From UBA1563 sp041671545 (GTDB taxonomy: Bacteria > Bacteroidota > Ignavibacteria > Ignavibacteriales > Ignavibacteriaceae): a DNA stretch of 64,000 nucleotides. The stretch covers positions 248,001 to 312,000 of the forward strand of contig JBAZBI010000003.1 of assembly GCA_041671545.1 (NCBI GenBank), in the 5' to 3' direction. This document shows, piece after piece, positions 34,190 through 44,914 of this stretch. The notes under the pieces were generated by a model that had not been told where the DNA came from, ran no database searches, and was given only the letters and a program-made list of their open reading frames with translations. Numbering within the stretch: position 1 is the stretch's first letter; each line of letters opens with the position of its first letter. The position numbers were made by a program, and so were the translations under genes.

Positions 34190-36589
34190 ATGAAAACAAA
34201 TATGAAGAATAAAAAAGGAGATTTGAGGTGTTTACAAGTAAATATTCCACAACGTAACTGCATCATTCCGGCAGTAATGAGAATTCATATTGTATGGTTA
34301 CCCTTCTCCCTTTTCCTATTGTTTTCATTTTTTATTTTTACTTCACCAGGTAAGGCTGCATCTAAAGAGTCGGATCGTATCTATAAAGTTGCTATTGATA
34401 AAGAGTTCGCACCGTATGAATTTCTAAACGATAAAAACACTGCCGACGGTTTTACTCCCTCCCTTTTGCATGAAATTGGAAAATCTGCCGGAGTGACTTT
34501 TGAATTTGTTCCTTTAACCTGGCCATCAGCTATTAAAGCGCTCGAAAACGGAGAGGTTGATATCATAAATATGATTCGTACCCAAGAGCGGGCTTCGATT
34601 TACTATTTTTCCGGGAGTCACAGTAAAATAACCCAGGCGCTCTTCCGCAATAGTAAAGTTAAGGGAATTGAAAATATTGCTTCGCTATCAGAACATGTTG
34701 TCGGATTTCAAGGAAACGATATTTCACTCATTGAGTTGGCTGACCGGAATGATTTCAAACTTCGGATTTATGATTCCAAGGTGGACGGATTGCTGGATTT
34801 AAACATCGGAAAGATCGATGCTTTTTTATGTTCGGAACAAGTTGGGATACGCTTGATCTCAAAGTATAATTTTACAAATACAAAATTAGTTGAAGGAGGA
34901 TTGTTCTCTCAAGATTTTGCTTTTGCAACACGAAAAGAAAATCGCCAACTGATAGAATTACTCAACACTTCACTTGCATCTTTGAAAAAATCCGGGAAAC
35001 TAAAAACCATAAAAGATGAATGGCTTTCGGGACGTTTGATTACGCCGGGTTGGTTTGAAGAAAATCAGTTTTATCTATTATTGTTAGGAGGAGTACTAAG
35101 TCTTTCACTAATCTTTCTTCTTTTTTTGAACCGCGCTTTGCAACACAAAGTTTCTGAAAAAACAAAAGTTATAAGAGCAAGTGAAGAAAGATTCAGACAG
35201 CTTGCAGAAAATATCGATGAAGTTTTCTGGATGACCACACCGGAAAAAAATCAGATGCTCTATGTTAGTCCAAGCTATGAAAAAATCTGGGGAAGATCGT
35301 GTCAAAGTCTTTATAACGAAGCCAAAAGTTGGACTGAAGCAATTCACCCCGAAGACCGGAACCATATTTTAAAAGCGGCAATAACCAGACAGGCAAATGC
35401 TTCTTATGATGAAACATTCAGAATTGTAAAACCTGACGGAAGCGTTAGATGGATACGCGATAGAGCTTTTCCTGTTGAGGATGCCTCAGGGAAGGTGTAT
35501 CGAATCGCCGGTATTGCACAAGACATAACCGACCAGAGAAATTTTGAGGATGAGTTAAATGATAGGAAAAATAAAATTCAATCTCTACTTAGAATTTCGA
35601 GAGGTTTAGAAAAGACCTCCTCTTACGCAGAATTACTCGATATCATTTATAATGAAATTGTTGAAACCACCGGGATCCCATCAGTTTGGATTTATTTATT
35701 CGATGAACCGCTTGAAACTGCAACCTTTATTGGCGCAAAAGGAAACATCGCTTCGATACTGAATAATGGCGCTCCGATTCTTCACATAAAAGGAGATCCA
35801 TTCCTTGAAGAAATTGCGACTGCAACACATACTGTAATCGTTGAAGATGCGACCACCGATCCTCGAACGGATAAAAAAATTGTAGGGTTTTTGGGAAACC
35901 GGACAATCATAAATGTTCCAATTATCTTAGTTGAACATCATATAGGATCTGTTGGAATGGGGACTTTTGGAGAAGAAGGATTTAGATCATTAACTACTGC
36001 TGAAGCGGATTATCTTACTTCTATCGGAAGCCACGTTGCTTCCGCAATCGACAGAATTCAATTTATTAGCGAACTAAAAAATATTCAGGAAGAACTGATT
36101 GAGAAGGAAGAAAAATATCGTGGTTTGAGTGAAGCCGCATTTGAAAGCATCTTTATTTCCGAAAATGGAATTTGCATAGAGCAAAACCAGATGGCTGAGA
36201 AAATGTTTGGCTATTCGTGTGAAGAAGCTGTTGGACGACAGCGGGTAGAATGGTTTGTTCCCGAAGAGAGAGAACGCGTAATGAAATATATTATGGAACT
36301 ATACCAAGAACCATACGAGGCGGTTGCTCTAAAGAAAGATGGTTCAACTTTTCCATGTATGGTTTGCGGAAAAATGATGCATTACAAAGGAAAGAATGTC
36401 CGCGTTACTTCTGTAACCGATATTACAGAAAGAAAACTTGCAGAAGAAAAAATCTTTCAACAACTTGCAGAGCTTCAACGCTGGCAAAGTGTTACTTTAG
36501 AAAGAGAAGATCGAATGATCGAATTGAAGCAGGAAGTAAATAGTGTTTTAGAGCAACTAGGAAAACCGAAAAAATATTTATCAACTTAG
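34190..36589 (+). CDS. Periplasmic-binding-domain sensor with PAS-GAF-PAS and no kinase
   Basis: About 799 residues from the ATG at 34190, which has AAGGA upstream; an upstream ATG at 34121 and a later one at 34279 are alternatives. A hydrophobic signal segment lies at 34290-34350. Then comes an extracellular solute-binding domain of the SBP_bac_3 type (about 34384-35020, IDKEFAPYEFLNDKNTADGF), a membrane helix (about 35065-35130), PAS (35180-35540), GAF (35580-36050), PAS (36110-36440), and a C-terminal helix ELQRWQSVTLEREDRMIELK ending GKPKKYLST. That last helix is normally a mid-protein linker in hybrid kinases. The stop is TAG, and the next kinase gene follows in the same frame 20 codons later. 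Confidence 0.85.
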   Translation: MKTNMKNKKGDLRCLQVNIPQRNCIIPAVMRIHIVWLPFSLFLLFSFFIFTSPGKAASKESDRIYKVAIDKEFAPYEFLNDKNTADGFTPSLLHEIGKSAGVTFEFVPLTWPSAIKALENGEVDIINMIRTQERASIYYFSGSHSKITQALFRNSKVKGIENIASLSEHVVGFQGNDISLIELADRNDFKLRIYDSKVDGLLDLNIGKIDAFLCSEQVGIRLISKYNFTNTKLVEGGLFSQDFAFATRKENRQLIELLNTSLASLKKSGKLKTIKDEWLSGRLITPGWFEENQFYLLLLGGVLSLSLIFLLFLNRALQHKVSEKTKVIRASEERFRQLAENIDEVFWMTTPEKNQMLYVSPSYEKIWGRSCQSLYNEAKSWTEAIHPEDRNHILKAAITRQANASYDETFRIVKPDGSVRWIRDRAFPVEDASGKVYRIAGIAQDITDQRNFEDELNDRKNKIQSLLRISRGLEKTSSYAELLDIIYNEIVETTGIPSVWIYLFDEPLETATFIGAKGNIASILNNGAPILHIKGDPFLEEIATATHTVIVEDATTDPRTDKKIVGFLGNRTIINVPIILVEHHIGSVGMGTFGEEGFRSLTTAEADYLTSIGSHVASAIDRIQFISELKNIQEELIEKEEKYRGLSEAAFESIFISENGICIEQNQMAEKMFGYSCEEAVGRQRVEWFVPEERERVMKYIMELYQEPYEAVALKKDGSTFPCMVCGKMMHYKGKNVRVTSVTDITERKLAEEKIFQQLAELQRWQSVTLEREDRMIELKQEVNSVLEQLGKPKKYLST

Positions 36590-36649
36590 CGCGCATTTAG
36601 CCGGAATCATCTTTATATTCAAAGCGCAATTACTGTTACAGGAATAGGT

Positions 36650-39600
36650 ATGGAACAAAACAATATTTTGGAAGAATCTGAACGCTCAAGAAGGGCGTTG
36701 TTAAGCCTTCTGGAAGATCAACGATTGGTTCAAGAAGATTTACGAACCAGCGAAAAAAAATATAAAGATCTCTACAAACATATTCCGGTGATGTATATTA
36801 CCGTAAATTCCTCCGGGAAAATTATTTCAGCAAATCCTTTTGTAACAGAGGAATTGGGTTATACCGGAGAAGAACTTGAAAACCAGCCAATTACAAATTT
36901 CATCTTTGAAGAAGATAAACCGTTAGTATCAAAACAAATTGAAGAGTGTTTTAATAATAACGAGACGATTTTGCAATGGGAGATGAGAAAAGTTCATAAG
37001 AATGGCGGGATCATTTGGGTGCATGAAACTGCCCGCATAATGGAGGAACAGGGGCAGCCTGTTCTCTTGATTGCCTGTCAGAATATCTCCCCTCAGAAAA
37101 AAATGCAGAACACGGTTCGGCAGCAGTTACATTTTGCCAATGCATTAAATGAAATAGCAAATCTTATCATCGCCACAGAGAACAGTTCGATCGTATTAGA
37201 AAAAACAACCGATCTCATCGGTGCAACCTTAAATGTGGATCGTTGTCTGATTTATGATATCTCGTTTTCTACTCGTACGGTAACCGGTTTGTGCGAATGG
37301 TTAAATCCTGCACAAAACGATTTACTCCCCACAAAAGCAACCTATCCGTTGGAGATATTTATCGGCGGCGCTACAACCATGATGGGAAGTAAGAGATGGC
37401 TGGAGAGTCATTATGACAAAATAAATCCGAGTTTATCCGCAGACGGATCGGGAGAAATACTTCACCAAAAGATGGACATTAAAAGTCTTCTCTGGTATCC
37501 CTTTTCTTTTCGTACCGATGGATTCTATTTAATCGTGCTCAATACAACATCGGCAAGTAGAGTATGGGCAGCGGAAGAACTTGATTTCCTAAATTCAATA
37601 AGCAAACTCGTAAACATCGCATTAGAAAAGATCCGCCTGCTTGATGAAAAAAGCCGCGCAATAAGTGCCTTGTGTGAAAGTGAAGAGAACTATCGTTTTT
37701 TAGCTGATAATACCGCGGACATTTTAGCGCTTTTGGATCTTGATTTTAAATATACCTACATTAGTCCATCGGTATTTAGACAACGCGGATATACAGTTGA
37801 AGAAGCGATGGCACAAAGTTTACGCGACAATCTTACACTTGAAAGTTTTGAAAGAGCACAAACACTGTTAGCTGAAGAACTTCAGAACGAAGCTTCCGGA
37901 AATGCTGATCCGGAGAGAACCCGATCTATTGAATTAGAGCAATATTGTAAAGACGGAAGCACACTTTGGATTGATGCTTCACTTTCTTTTATTAGAGATA
38001 ACACCGGAAAAGCAACCGGAATTTTTGCTGTCTCAAGGGATATAACTAAGCGTAAAAAATTACAGTTGGAGAAAGAAAGAAACAACCAGATACAGGAAGC
38101 GCTAAATAAAATTCTCAATATTTCGGTTGAAGATATTCCGCTGGAAAAAAGTCTGCAAAAAATTTTAGAGGCAATAACTTCTCTTCATTTCTTCAGTGTT
38201 GAAAAAAAGGGAGTAATTTTTCTTGCGGACGAAAAACAAACTCAGTTAATTCTTAAAGCCTATCATAACTTAGAGACGGAATTACAATCAATTTGTTTGC
38301 AAGTTCCTTTCGGGCAGTGTTTATGCGGTAAAGCTGCGGAAACCCGTCATGCTCAATTTTCTGATTGTATCAATGAAAATCACGAAATAAGATATTTGGG
38401 AATTAAACCTCACGGGCATTATAACGTGCCTATCCTTTCCCCCGATAAAGTTCTTGGGGTAATTACCCTTTATTTAGAAGAGCATCACAAAAAAGAAGAT
38501 TATGAAAAAGAATTCCTCTCTTCGGTTGTTGATATTCTATCCGGATTAATCCAACGCAAAAAAACTGAAAGTTCATTGTACGAAAGCGAAATGCGGTATC
38601 GCCAGTTGTTTGAAAACTCCCCGATTGGAATTTACCGGACAACACCGGACGGGAGCATTTTAGCTGCCAACACTGCTTTACTTAAAATGTTGAACTATCA
38701 TTCTTTTGAAGAATTACAAGAATTGAATTTAGAGCAGAAGGCTTGTACTTCATACTCCCGGACATCTTTCAAAGAACGGTTAGAACGAGAAGGAAGAATC
38801 GTTGGTCTTGAAGCGGACTGGAAAAAATCGGATGATACTTTAATTACCATACGGGAAAATGTTACTACCTTTAGAGATGATGAGGGAAAGATCATTTATT
38901 ACGACGGCACAGTTGAAGATATAACGGAACATAAACTTGCTGAAGAGGCATTGAGGAAGAGTGAACAAAAATTCCGCATGTTAGCAGAAAATATTCCCGA
39001 CCATATTGTCCGGTACGATTTAAATTGTCGCGCTGTTTATCTAAACCACGAGCAAGAGCAAATGCGATTTTTTAGTTCAACGATAGTTGGAAAACTCCCG
39101 ACGGAAAATCAATTAGATGGGAATTATTTACTCGAAGAATATCAATCTAAACTGAAGAAAGTGATTGAGACCGGGGAAGAAGAAATATTGGAAATTACTC
39201 TTCCGGAACTTGATGGAAGAGTACACATTTACGAAGTCCATTTTGTTGCTGAACGTAACATCGAAGATAAAATCATCGGGGCAATGTCTCTCGGGCACGA
39301 GATTACTGAACGAAAGCAAACCGAACAGGAGTTGATTAATGCTAAAAAAATGGTTGAAGAAAGTGAAAGGAAATTTAAAGCAATTGCAAATCAAGCTACA
39401 GAGGGAATTGCATTAGCAGATAATGATGGACAATATATTTTTGTTAATCCGGCTTTTTGTACGATGCTCGGTTATTCGCAAGAAGAATTATTAAAAATGA
39501 CCGTATTCGATCTGCGGGCAGAAATTCAACCTCCGGGTTCTTTTAATGAAAGCAAAAGTTCAAAATTGGGAGTTCCAATCCGGGTTAATTTGCGGCGAAA

Positions 39601-42070
39601 AGACGGAAGTGAATTCATTTCTGAAATTATCGGCAGTGTTGTAAATATTGAAGGGAAAGGACTTATACTCGGTACAGTACGCGACATTACCGAGCGACAA
39701 AAGATGGAAGAAGCTCTGCGTGAAAGTGAAGAGAAGTATCGTTTAATTGCAGAAAATACTGCTGATACAATCGCCGTTTTCGATCTGCAATTGAATTATC
39801 AATACCTTAGTCCATCTGTTTTTAATCTCCTTGGATATACTCCTGAAGAGATGATGACTTTAACCCTTGAAAAAATAATGAGTCCGGCATCATGGCAAAT
39901 GGTGCAGCAAACATACATTGACGAAATGCGAGAGGAACAGTTAGGCTATGCAGATCCGAACCGAAGCAGAGTATTTGTTACCGAACAATACCGAAAAGAC
40001 GGATCAATAATCTGGGTTGAAGGAACAACTTCTTTTGTGCGGGATCCATCGGGAAAACCAATAAATATTTTAGCAATATCAAGAAACATCAGCGATAGAA
40101 AAGTTGCTGTTGATGCATTAAAAGAGTCTGAAATCCGTTTCCGTTCACTCGTTGAACAATCACCATTCAGTACACAGATTTTTGATCCTGAAGGAAATAC
40201 GCTTATTGCAAACAATGCGTTCAGCAAATTGTGGAATGTCTCCCCGGAAGATATGGAGTTGATCCTTAATCATTATAATATTTTAAAAGACGAACAGCAT
40301 GAAGCAAACGGGACGATGGCTTATATAAAACGTGGTTTCGGCGGAGAGTACATACAAATACCGACAATTTATTACGATCCCAAGAAAACTTCATTGGTTA
40401 GTAAAACTGAATTAATCCCTAAATGGGTGAAAGGGTATATCTGGCCTGTATTGGACGAAGAAGGAAAAGTCCGGCAGGTTGTACTTATGCATGAAGATAT
40501 TACGGAGCGAAAACATTCGGAAGAAGAGGTACACAAATTATCTCACGCAATACAGCAAAGCCCGGTAGCGGTTGTAATAACAAATCTAGATGGAGAAATT
40601 GAGTATGCAAATCCAAAAGCTAAGGAATTATCCGGTTACTCATTAGAGGAATTAATCGGGAAAAATCCTCGCATATTAAGCTCCGGAACAAAACCTAATA
40701 AAGAATACACGGAACTATGGGATGTGATAACATCGGGCAAAGAATGGCGCGGAGAATTTCAGAATAAAAAGAAAAATGGTGATCTCTATTGGGTTTCAGC
40801 ATTAATCTCTCCAATTTTTTCAGAGACGGGAGAGATTGTTCGTTATCTTGCGGTACAGGAAGACATTACCGAGAAGAAAAAAATGATCAACGAGCTTATA
40901 GCTGCCAAAGAAAAGGCTGAGGAGATGAGCAGGTTAAAATCAAATTTCCTCGCCAACATGAGTCATGAGTTAAGAACTCCGTTAAACGGAATCCTGGGAT
41001 ACGCATCAATACTAACATCATCGCTTGAGGATAATGAGTTTGCTGAAATGTCTCAAACAATTTATACATCGGGAAAACGTTTGAGCGAAACGCTTAACTT
41101 GATTTTGGATTTATCAAAAGCAGAAACTGAAAAACTAGAAGTTGTCGGTAAAAACGTAGACATTCAATCCACAATCAACTCAATTGTAAATTCATTTAAG
41201 TCTGATGCAGATAAAAAGAATTTGCTTCTTGAATCAATTACCGTTGCCGAAGACGTTTATGCATTGCTCGATGATAATCTTTTTGAAAGAGCGATAAGTA
41301 ATCTCATTAGAAATGCAATCAAATTTACCGAGACAGGAAAAATTACGGTTGAAGTTGGGAAAGAACTTTCAGAGCACCGGGAATGGATTTATATAAAAGT
41401 AACGGATACCGGTATCGGGATCCCGGAAGATAAAATCAATCTTATCTGGGAAGAATTCCGCCAGGCAAGCGAAGGAATGGCGCGTAACTATGAGGGAACC
41501 GGATTAGGGCTAACCATTTCAAAAAGAATAATTGAAATGATGAATGGAAAAGTTACTGTTGAAAGTAAAGTGGGTGTTGGATCTATTTTCACAGTTTTGT
41601 TCCCCTCCCTGGATTACACATTAAAATTAGATGAAGTAGTAAAGCAGAAACTTCCATCCGTTGAAAAATCTGTTGAAAGAAAAGTTGAAATGCTAGAACC
41701 AAAAGTTATCCTTTATGTTGAAGATGATTTTATCAATCAAAATGTTGTACAATTATATTTAAAAGAAATCTGCAAAGTTGAAACCGCACGGGACGGAAAA
41801 CAAGCGCTTCAATTAGCAGCCGAAAAAAATTATGACCTTATTCTTATGGATATTAATCTTGGCTTTGGCATGGATGGACTAGCAGTTACAAAAGAACTTA
41901 GGAAGATGAAGCAGTACACTCAAAAGCCAATTGTTGCTGTTACTGCTTATGCAATGGAGAGTGATAAAAAAGAATTTCTCGCCGGCGGATGTACACATTA
42001 TCTTTCGAAACCGTTCGACAAGAAAGAACTTCTGGATGTTGTAACGAACATAGTAAAACCGAAGAAATAG
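36650..42070 (+). CDS. Very large PAS/GAF hybrid histidine kinase
   Basis: 1806 residues, no membrane segment. It starts EESERSRRALLSLLEDQ, a linker usually found in the middle of kinases. In order: PAS (20-150), GAF (165-335), PAS (340-475), GAF (490-640), six more PAS modules to about 1420, HisKA with H1439 (MSHELRTPLNG), HATPase_c (about 1530-1655, NLIRNAIKFTETG, GTGLGLTISKRIIEM), and a receiver (about 1685-1800) with D1734 (LILMDIN). The HisKA-ATPase-REC part is clearly paralogous to that of the kinase at 31317-33599. An AGGAATAGGT upstream could support its own start. It shares its frame with the preceding sensor, separated only by one TAG. Confidence 0.92.
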   Translation: MEQNNILEESERSRRALLSLLEDQRLVQEDLRTSEKKYKDLYKHIPVMYITVNSSGKIISANPFVTEELGYTGEELENQPITNFIFEEDKPLVSKQIEECFNNNETILQWEMRKVHKNGGIIWVHETARIMEEQGQPVLLIACQNISPQKKMQNTVRQQLHFANALNEIANLIIATENSSIVLEKTTDLIGATLNVDRCLIYDISFSTRTVTGLCEWLNPAQNDLLPTKATYPLEIFIGGATTMMGSKRWLESHYDKINPSLSADGSGEILHQKMDIKSLLWYPFSFRTDGFYLIVLNTTSASRVWAAEELDFLNSISKLVNIALEKIRLLDEKSRAISALCESEENYRFLADNTADILALLDLDFKYTYISPSVFRQRGYTVEEAMAQSLRDNLTLESFERAQTLLAEELQNEASGNADPERTRSIELEQYCKDGSTLWIDASLSFIRDNTGKATGIFAVSRDITKRKKLQLEKERNNQIQEALNKILNISVEDIPLEKSLQKILEAITSLHFFSVEKKGVIFLADEKQTQLILKAYHNLETELQSICLQVPFGQCLCGKAAETRHAQFSDCINENHEIRYLGIKPHGHYNVPILSPDKVLGVITLYLEEHHKKEDYEKEFLSSVVDILSGLIQRKKTESSLYESEMRYRQLFENSPIGIYRTTPDGSILAANTALLKMLNYHSFEELQELNLEQKACTSYSRTSFKERLEREGRIVGLEADWKKSDDTLITIRENVTTFRDDEGKIIYYDGTVEDITEHKLAEEALRKSEQKFRMLAENIPDHIVRYDLNCRAVYLNHEQEQMRFFSSTIVGKLPTENQLDGNYLLEEYQSKLKKVIETGEEEILEITLPELDGRVHIYEVHFVAERNIEDKIIGAMSLGHEITERKQTEQELINAKKMVEESERKFKAIANQATEGIALADNDGQYIFVNPAFCTMLGYSQEELLKMTVFDLRAEIQPPGSFNESKSSKLGVPIRVNLRRKDGSEFISEIIGSVVNIEGKGLILGTVRDITERQKMEEALRESEEKYRLIAENTADTIAVFDLQLNYQYLSPSVFNLLGYTPEEMMTLTLEKIMSPASWQMVQQTYIDEMREEQLGYADPNRSRVFVTEQYRKDGSIIWVEGTTSFVRDPSGKPINILAISRNISDRKVAVDALKESEIRFRSLVEQSPFSTQIFDPEGNTLIANNAFSKLWNVSPEDMELILNHYNILKDEQHEANGTMAYIKRGFGGEYIQIPTIYYDPKKTSLVSKTELIPKWVKGYIWPVLDEEGKVRQVVLMHEDITERKHSEEEVHKLSHAIQQSPVAVVITNLDGEIEYANPKAKELSGYSLEELIGKNPRILSSGTKPNKEYTELWDVITSGKEWRGEFQNKKKNGDLYWVSALISPIFSETGEIVRYLAVQEDITEKKKMINELIAAKEKAEEMSRLKSNFLANMSHELRTPLNGILGYASILTSSLEDNEFAEMSQTIYTSGKRLSETLNLILDLSKAETEKLEVVGKNVDIQSTINSIVNSFKSDADKKNLLLESITVAEDVYALLDDNLFERAISNLIRNAIKFTETGKITVEVGKELSEHREWIYIKVTDTGIGIPEDKINLIWEEFRQASEGMARNYEGTGLGLTISKRIIEMMNGKVTVESKVGVGSIFTVLFPSLDYTLKLDEVVKQKLPSVEKSVERKVEMLEPKVILYVEDDFINQNVVQLYLKEICKVETARDGKQALQLAAEKNYDLILMDINLGFGMDGLAVTKELRKMKQYTQKPIVAVTAYAMESDKKEFLAGGCTHYLSKPFDKKELLDVVTNIVKPKK

Positions 42071-42075
42071 CAGCA

Positions 42076-44535
42076 ATGGAATCTCTCAAAAATAAAATTC
42101 CGGCAATTTATTTAAACCCGGCAAGCATAGCGGTATCGATTTTAATCTATCTCCTTTGGGGTAAACTTTTTTTTAATGTATTTAATGAAACGACTTTCTT
42201 TTTTGCGCTGGCTCCGATTATTTTTGCCGGATGGATCTCCGGTGAAAGAACCGGAGTTCTAACCGCATTTTTACTTCTCATTCTTAATCATCTCTTTTTC
42301 CCCTTTCCGGTGGATGGAAACACCGGTAAATTCATCTCACTACTTCCTTTTAGTGTTGCAGCAATTGGGGCTGGATGGATTTCCGGGAAATTTGGAGAAC
42401 GTTACAAACGAAGTCAAGCCGATTTGAATGAACTTAATAATGAACACGCCGATTTAAAAAATCAAATGTTTGAGCAGACTTTAAAAGAAGAAGAATTAAA
42501 AAGAAATTCGGAACGCGGCAACTTAATGATGGAAAATATCAGCGAAGTAATTTTTCAAATTGATTCCGATAACGAACTTACTTATTTAAATCCTGCCTGG
42601 AAGAAGTTAACCGGCTTTTCTATACCAGAAAGTTTGGGAAATCCTCTTGGTAATTATTTTCATCCGGAGGAAAGTGAAAAAGTCAGGCAATTCTTTTCAC
42701 ATATAAAAAATAAAGATCAAAAAGAAACAAAACTGATTGTCCGCTTTTTAACACAACAAAATATTTACAAGTGGGTTGAGATCAACTGCAAAAAGATGCT
42801 TGATCCGCAAGAGAGAACTATCGGCGTTTTCGGAACATTGAAAGATTATTCCGAAATAAAACAGACCGAAGAAAATCTTAAATCCAACGCAAGATTCGAA
42901 AAACTCATCGCAACCATTTCAACAGCATTTATAAACATTCCTCTTTCAAAAATTGACCAGGGAATAACCGCTGCATTAAAAGTTATCGGAATGTTTTTTA
43001 ACGTTGATAGAAGTTATCTTTTTTTATGTTCGGAAACGGAACACACCTATGTTAAAACGCATGAGTGGATCGGGAATGGTGTAAACCGTTCAATAATCAA
43101 ATCTCAAAAGATGGGCTCACAATCATTAAGTTATTTTGAAGAAAAACTCACCTCGTTTGAAACCATTTATATTCATGATGTCGCCCAACTATCGGCTGAA
43201 ACAGCGTTATTAAAAAAAATTCTTCAACGGTCTCAGATCAAATCAATCGTAATTCTCCCTTTGATCTATTCAAATGAACTTATCGGTTTTCTTGGTTTCG
43301 ATGCAATTCAAAACACAAGAGAATTCTCAAAAGAAAGCTTGCAGTTATTAAAAGTGATCGCCGATATTTTTGCCAATGCTTATCAAAACAAAAAACGTGA
43401 AGAAAAAATTGTTTCGCTCAATCAAGAACTTGAAAGCCGCGTTACACAACGTACTATTCAACTCGAAAGAGCAAACGAAGAATTAACGAGCGAGATCATT
43501 GAAAAAACAAAAGTTCAATCAGCGCTGGAAGAAAGCGAAATACGGTACCGAACTTTGTTTGAAAGCAATCCTTATCCAATGTGGGTTTACGACTGCGAGA
43601 CTTTCCACTTTTTAACGGTCAATGATATGGCGATTAAAAATTATGGTTATTCACTCGATGAATTTTTAAATAAGACGATCCAAGAAATTCATCCGGAAGA
43701 GGAAATTCCCTCTACATTGGAATATTTATCTACGCCGCTTCCAACCATTCACCGTGCGGGCACCTGGCGGCATGTTAAAAAAGACGGAACCGTGATCGAT
43801 GTGGAGATAATTTCTCATTCGATAACTTTTGGAGAAAAAGAAGCGCGCCTTGTTCTTGCTCTTGATGTTACGGAAAGAACCAAAGCTGAGAAACAACTTC
43901 AAGATTCTCTTGCCGAAAAAGAGATTATGATCAAAGAAATCCATCACCGGGTAAAAAATAATCTTCAAATAATTTCCAGTTTGCTCACTTTGCAAGCCGA
44001 ATATATTAAAGATGAATCGGCAAGAGGATATTTTAACGATAGTCAGAACCGTGTTAAATCAATGGCAATCATCCATGAAAAACTTTATCAGACACGTGAC
44101 TTTGCCAAAATTGATATAAAAGATTACGTAAGTAATTTAACACTCTCACTTTTTAAAGCGTATAACATCAACACCAATTTGGTAGATATTGATGTTGATA
44201 TTAGTAACATTTCACTTGATGTTGACACAGCCATACCGTGCGGATTAATTATCAACGAGTTGGTTTCCAATTCATTAAAATATGCTTTCTCCGACGGACG
44301 CAAGGGGAAAATGGTGATAAAACTTCTTCCCGTTGGAGAGGATAAACTACAATTGACAGTTAGCGATAATGGACTTGGACTCCCTGTAGATTTAGAGACA
44401 AAGGAAGCGAAGTCGCTCGGTTTAACGCTTGTACATATTTTAGCAAAACAGCTAAATGGTAACGTCGAGGTAATAAGTAAAGACGGGGCAACTTTTATTG
44501 TTACTTTTCTAAAACCTTTCATGGCAAAAAACTGA
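42076..44535 (+). CDS. Membrane sensor kinase with HisKA_2 (PAS-GAF-PAS)
   Basis: About 819 residues from the ATG at 42076, five bases after the previous stop; an earlier in-frame ATG at 41989 lies inside the upstream gene. Residues 10-115 hold about three or four membrane helices (DUF4118/MASE-like, APIIFAGWISGERTGVLTAF). Then follow a PAS (about 150-270), GAF (about 275-440), a coiled coil (ESRVTQRTIQLERANEELTS), PAS (about 490-605), HisKA_2 with H623 (KEIHHRVKNNLQIISSLLTL) and an ATPase domain (NELVSNSLKYAFSDG, DNGLGLP). It has no receiver of its own. HisKA_2 kinases usually phosphorylate a separate receiver, and the two following genes begin with one. Confidence 0.9.
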   Translation: MESLKNKIPAIYLNPASIAVSILIYLLWGKLFFNVFNETTFFFALAPIIFAGWISGERTGVLTAFLLLILNHLFFPFPVDGNTGKFISLLPFSVAAIGAGWISGKFGERYKRSQADLNELNNEHADLKNQMFEQTLKEEELKRNSERGNLMMENISEVIFQIDSDNELTYLNPAWKKLTGFSIPESLGNPLGNYFHPEESEKVRQFFSHIKNKDQKETKLIVRFLTQQNIYKWVEINCKKMLDPQERTIGVFGTLKDYSEIKQTEENLKSNARFEKLIATISTAFINIPLSKIDQGITAALKVIGMFFNVDRSYLFLCSETEHTYVKTHEWIGNGVNRSIIKSQKMGSQSLSYFEEKLTSFETIYIHDVAQLSAETALLKKILQRSQIKSIVILPLIYSNELIGFLGFDAIQNTREFSKESLQLLKVIADIFANAYQNKKREEKIVSLNQELESRVTQRTIQLERANEELTSEIIEKTKVQSALEESEIRYRTLFESNPYPMWVYDCETFHFLTVNDMAIKNYGYSLDEFLNKTIQEIHPEEEIPSTLEYLSTPLPTIHRAGTWRHVKKDGTVIDVEIISHSITFGEKEARLVLALDVTERTKAEKQLQDSLAEKEIMIKEIHHRVKNNLQIISSLLTLQAEYIKDESARGYFNDSQNRVKSMAIIHEKLYQTRDFAKIDIKDYVSNLTLSLFKAYNINTNLVDIDVDISNISLDVDTAIPCGLIINELVSNSLKYAFSDGRKGKMVIKLLPVGEDKLQLTVSDNGLGLPVDLETKEAKSLGLTLVHILAKQLNGNVEVISKDGATFIVTFLKPFMAKN

Positions 44536-44914
44536 CTTTAAGAAAATTCTCTATAACTTATAGGCAAAAGCAGTATCATACTGTGTTTTAGTTAAAATGA
44601 TATTTTATGCCCATAAATTGTTAAATTATTGATGTTGTTTTAAAATTCTTCGTCAAAAACGACTGAATTGAAAACCAACTTGACTATAAATTTTGTTCAC
44701 ACAAAGCAACAAATGGATGCAACCGTTTAAATATCTCTGATATTTTAGAATTCCGGTTGCCCCAAATTAGAGAATATAATCCTACCGGATGCATCATAAG
44801 TGCTCACACATCTTGTGGTATCCGGTTTAATTAACTGCTTTTGCATAGCTGGCGAAACAGAAAATTCGACCGGCACGAATTGTACATAAAAATTAATTGA
44901 GGGGGTAGGAGCTA
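44536..44914 (+). other. Intergenic region with a possible leader structure
   Basis: A 379-base gap. At 44784-44790 and 44820-44826 a perfect 7-bp inverted repeat (ACCGGAT/ATCCGGT) encloses a smaller CACA-TGTG hairpin. It lies about 90 bases before the TTG start of the next gene and could be a structured leader. No RNA family is recognised. Confidence 0.35.

Noticed and set aside
41989..42075. Earlier start for the HisKA_2 kinase
   Set aside because: It lies inside the receiver domain of the preceding gene; the ATG at 42076 directly precedes the hydrophobic N-terminus.
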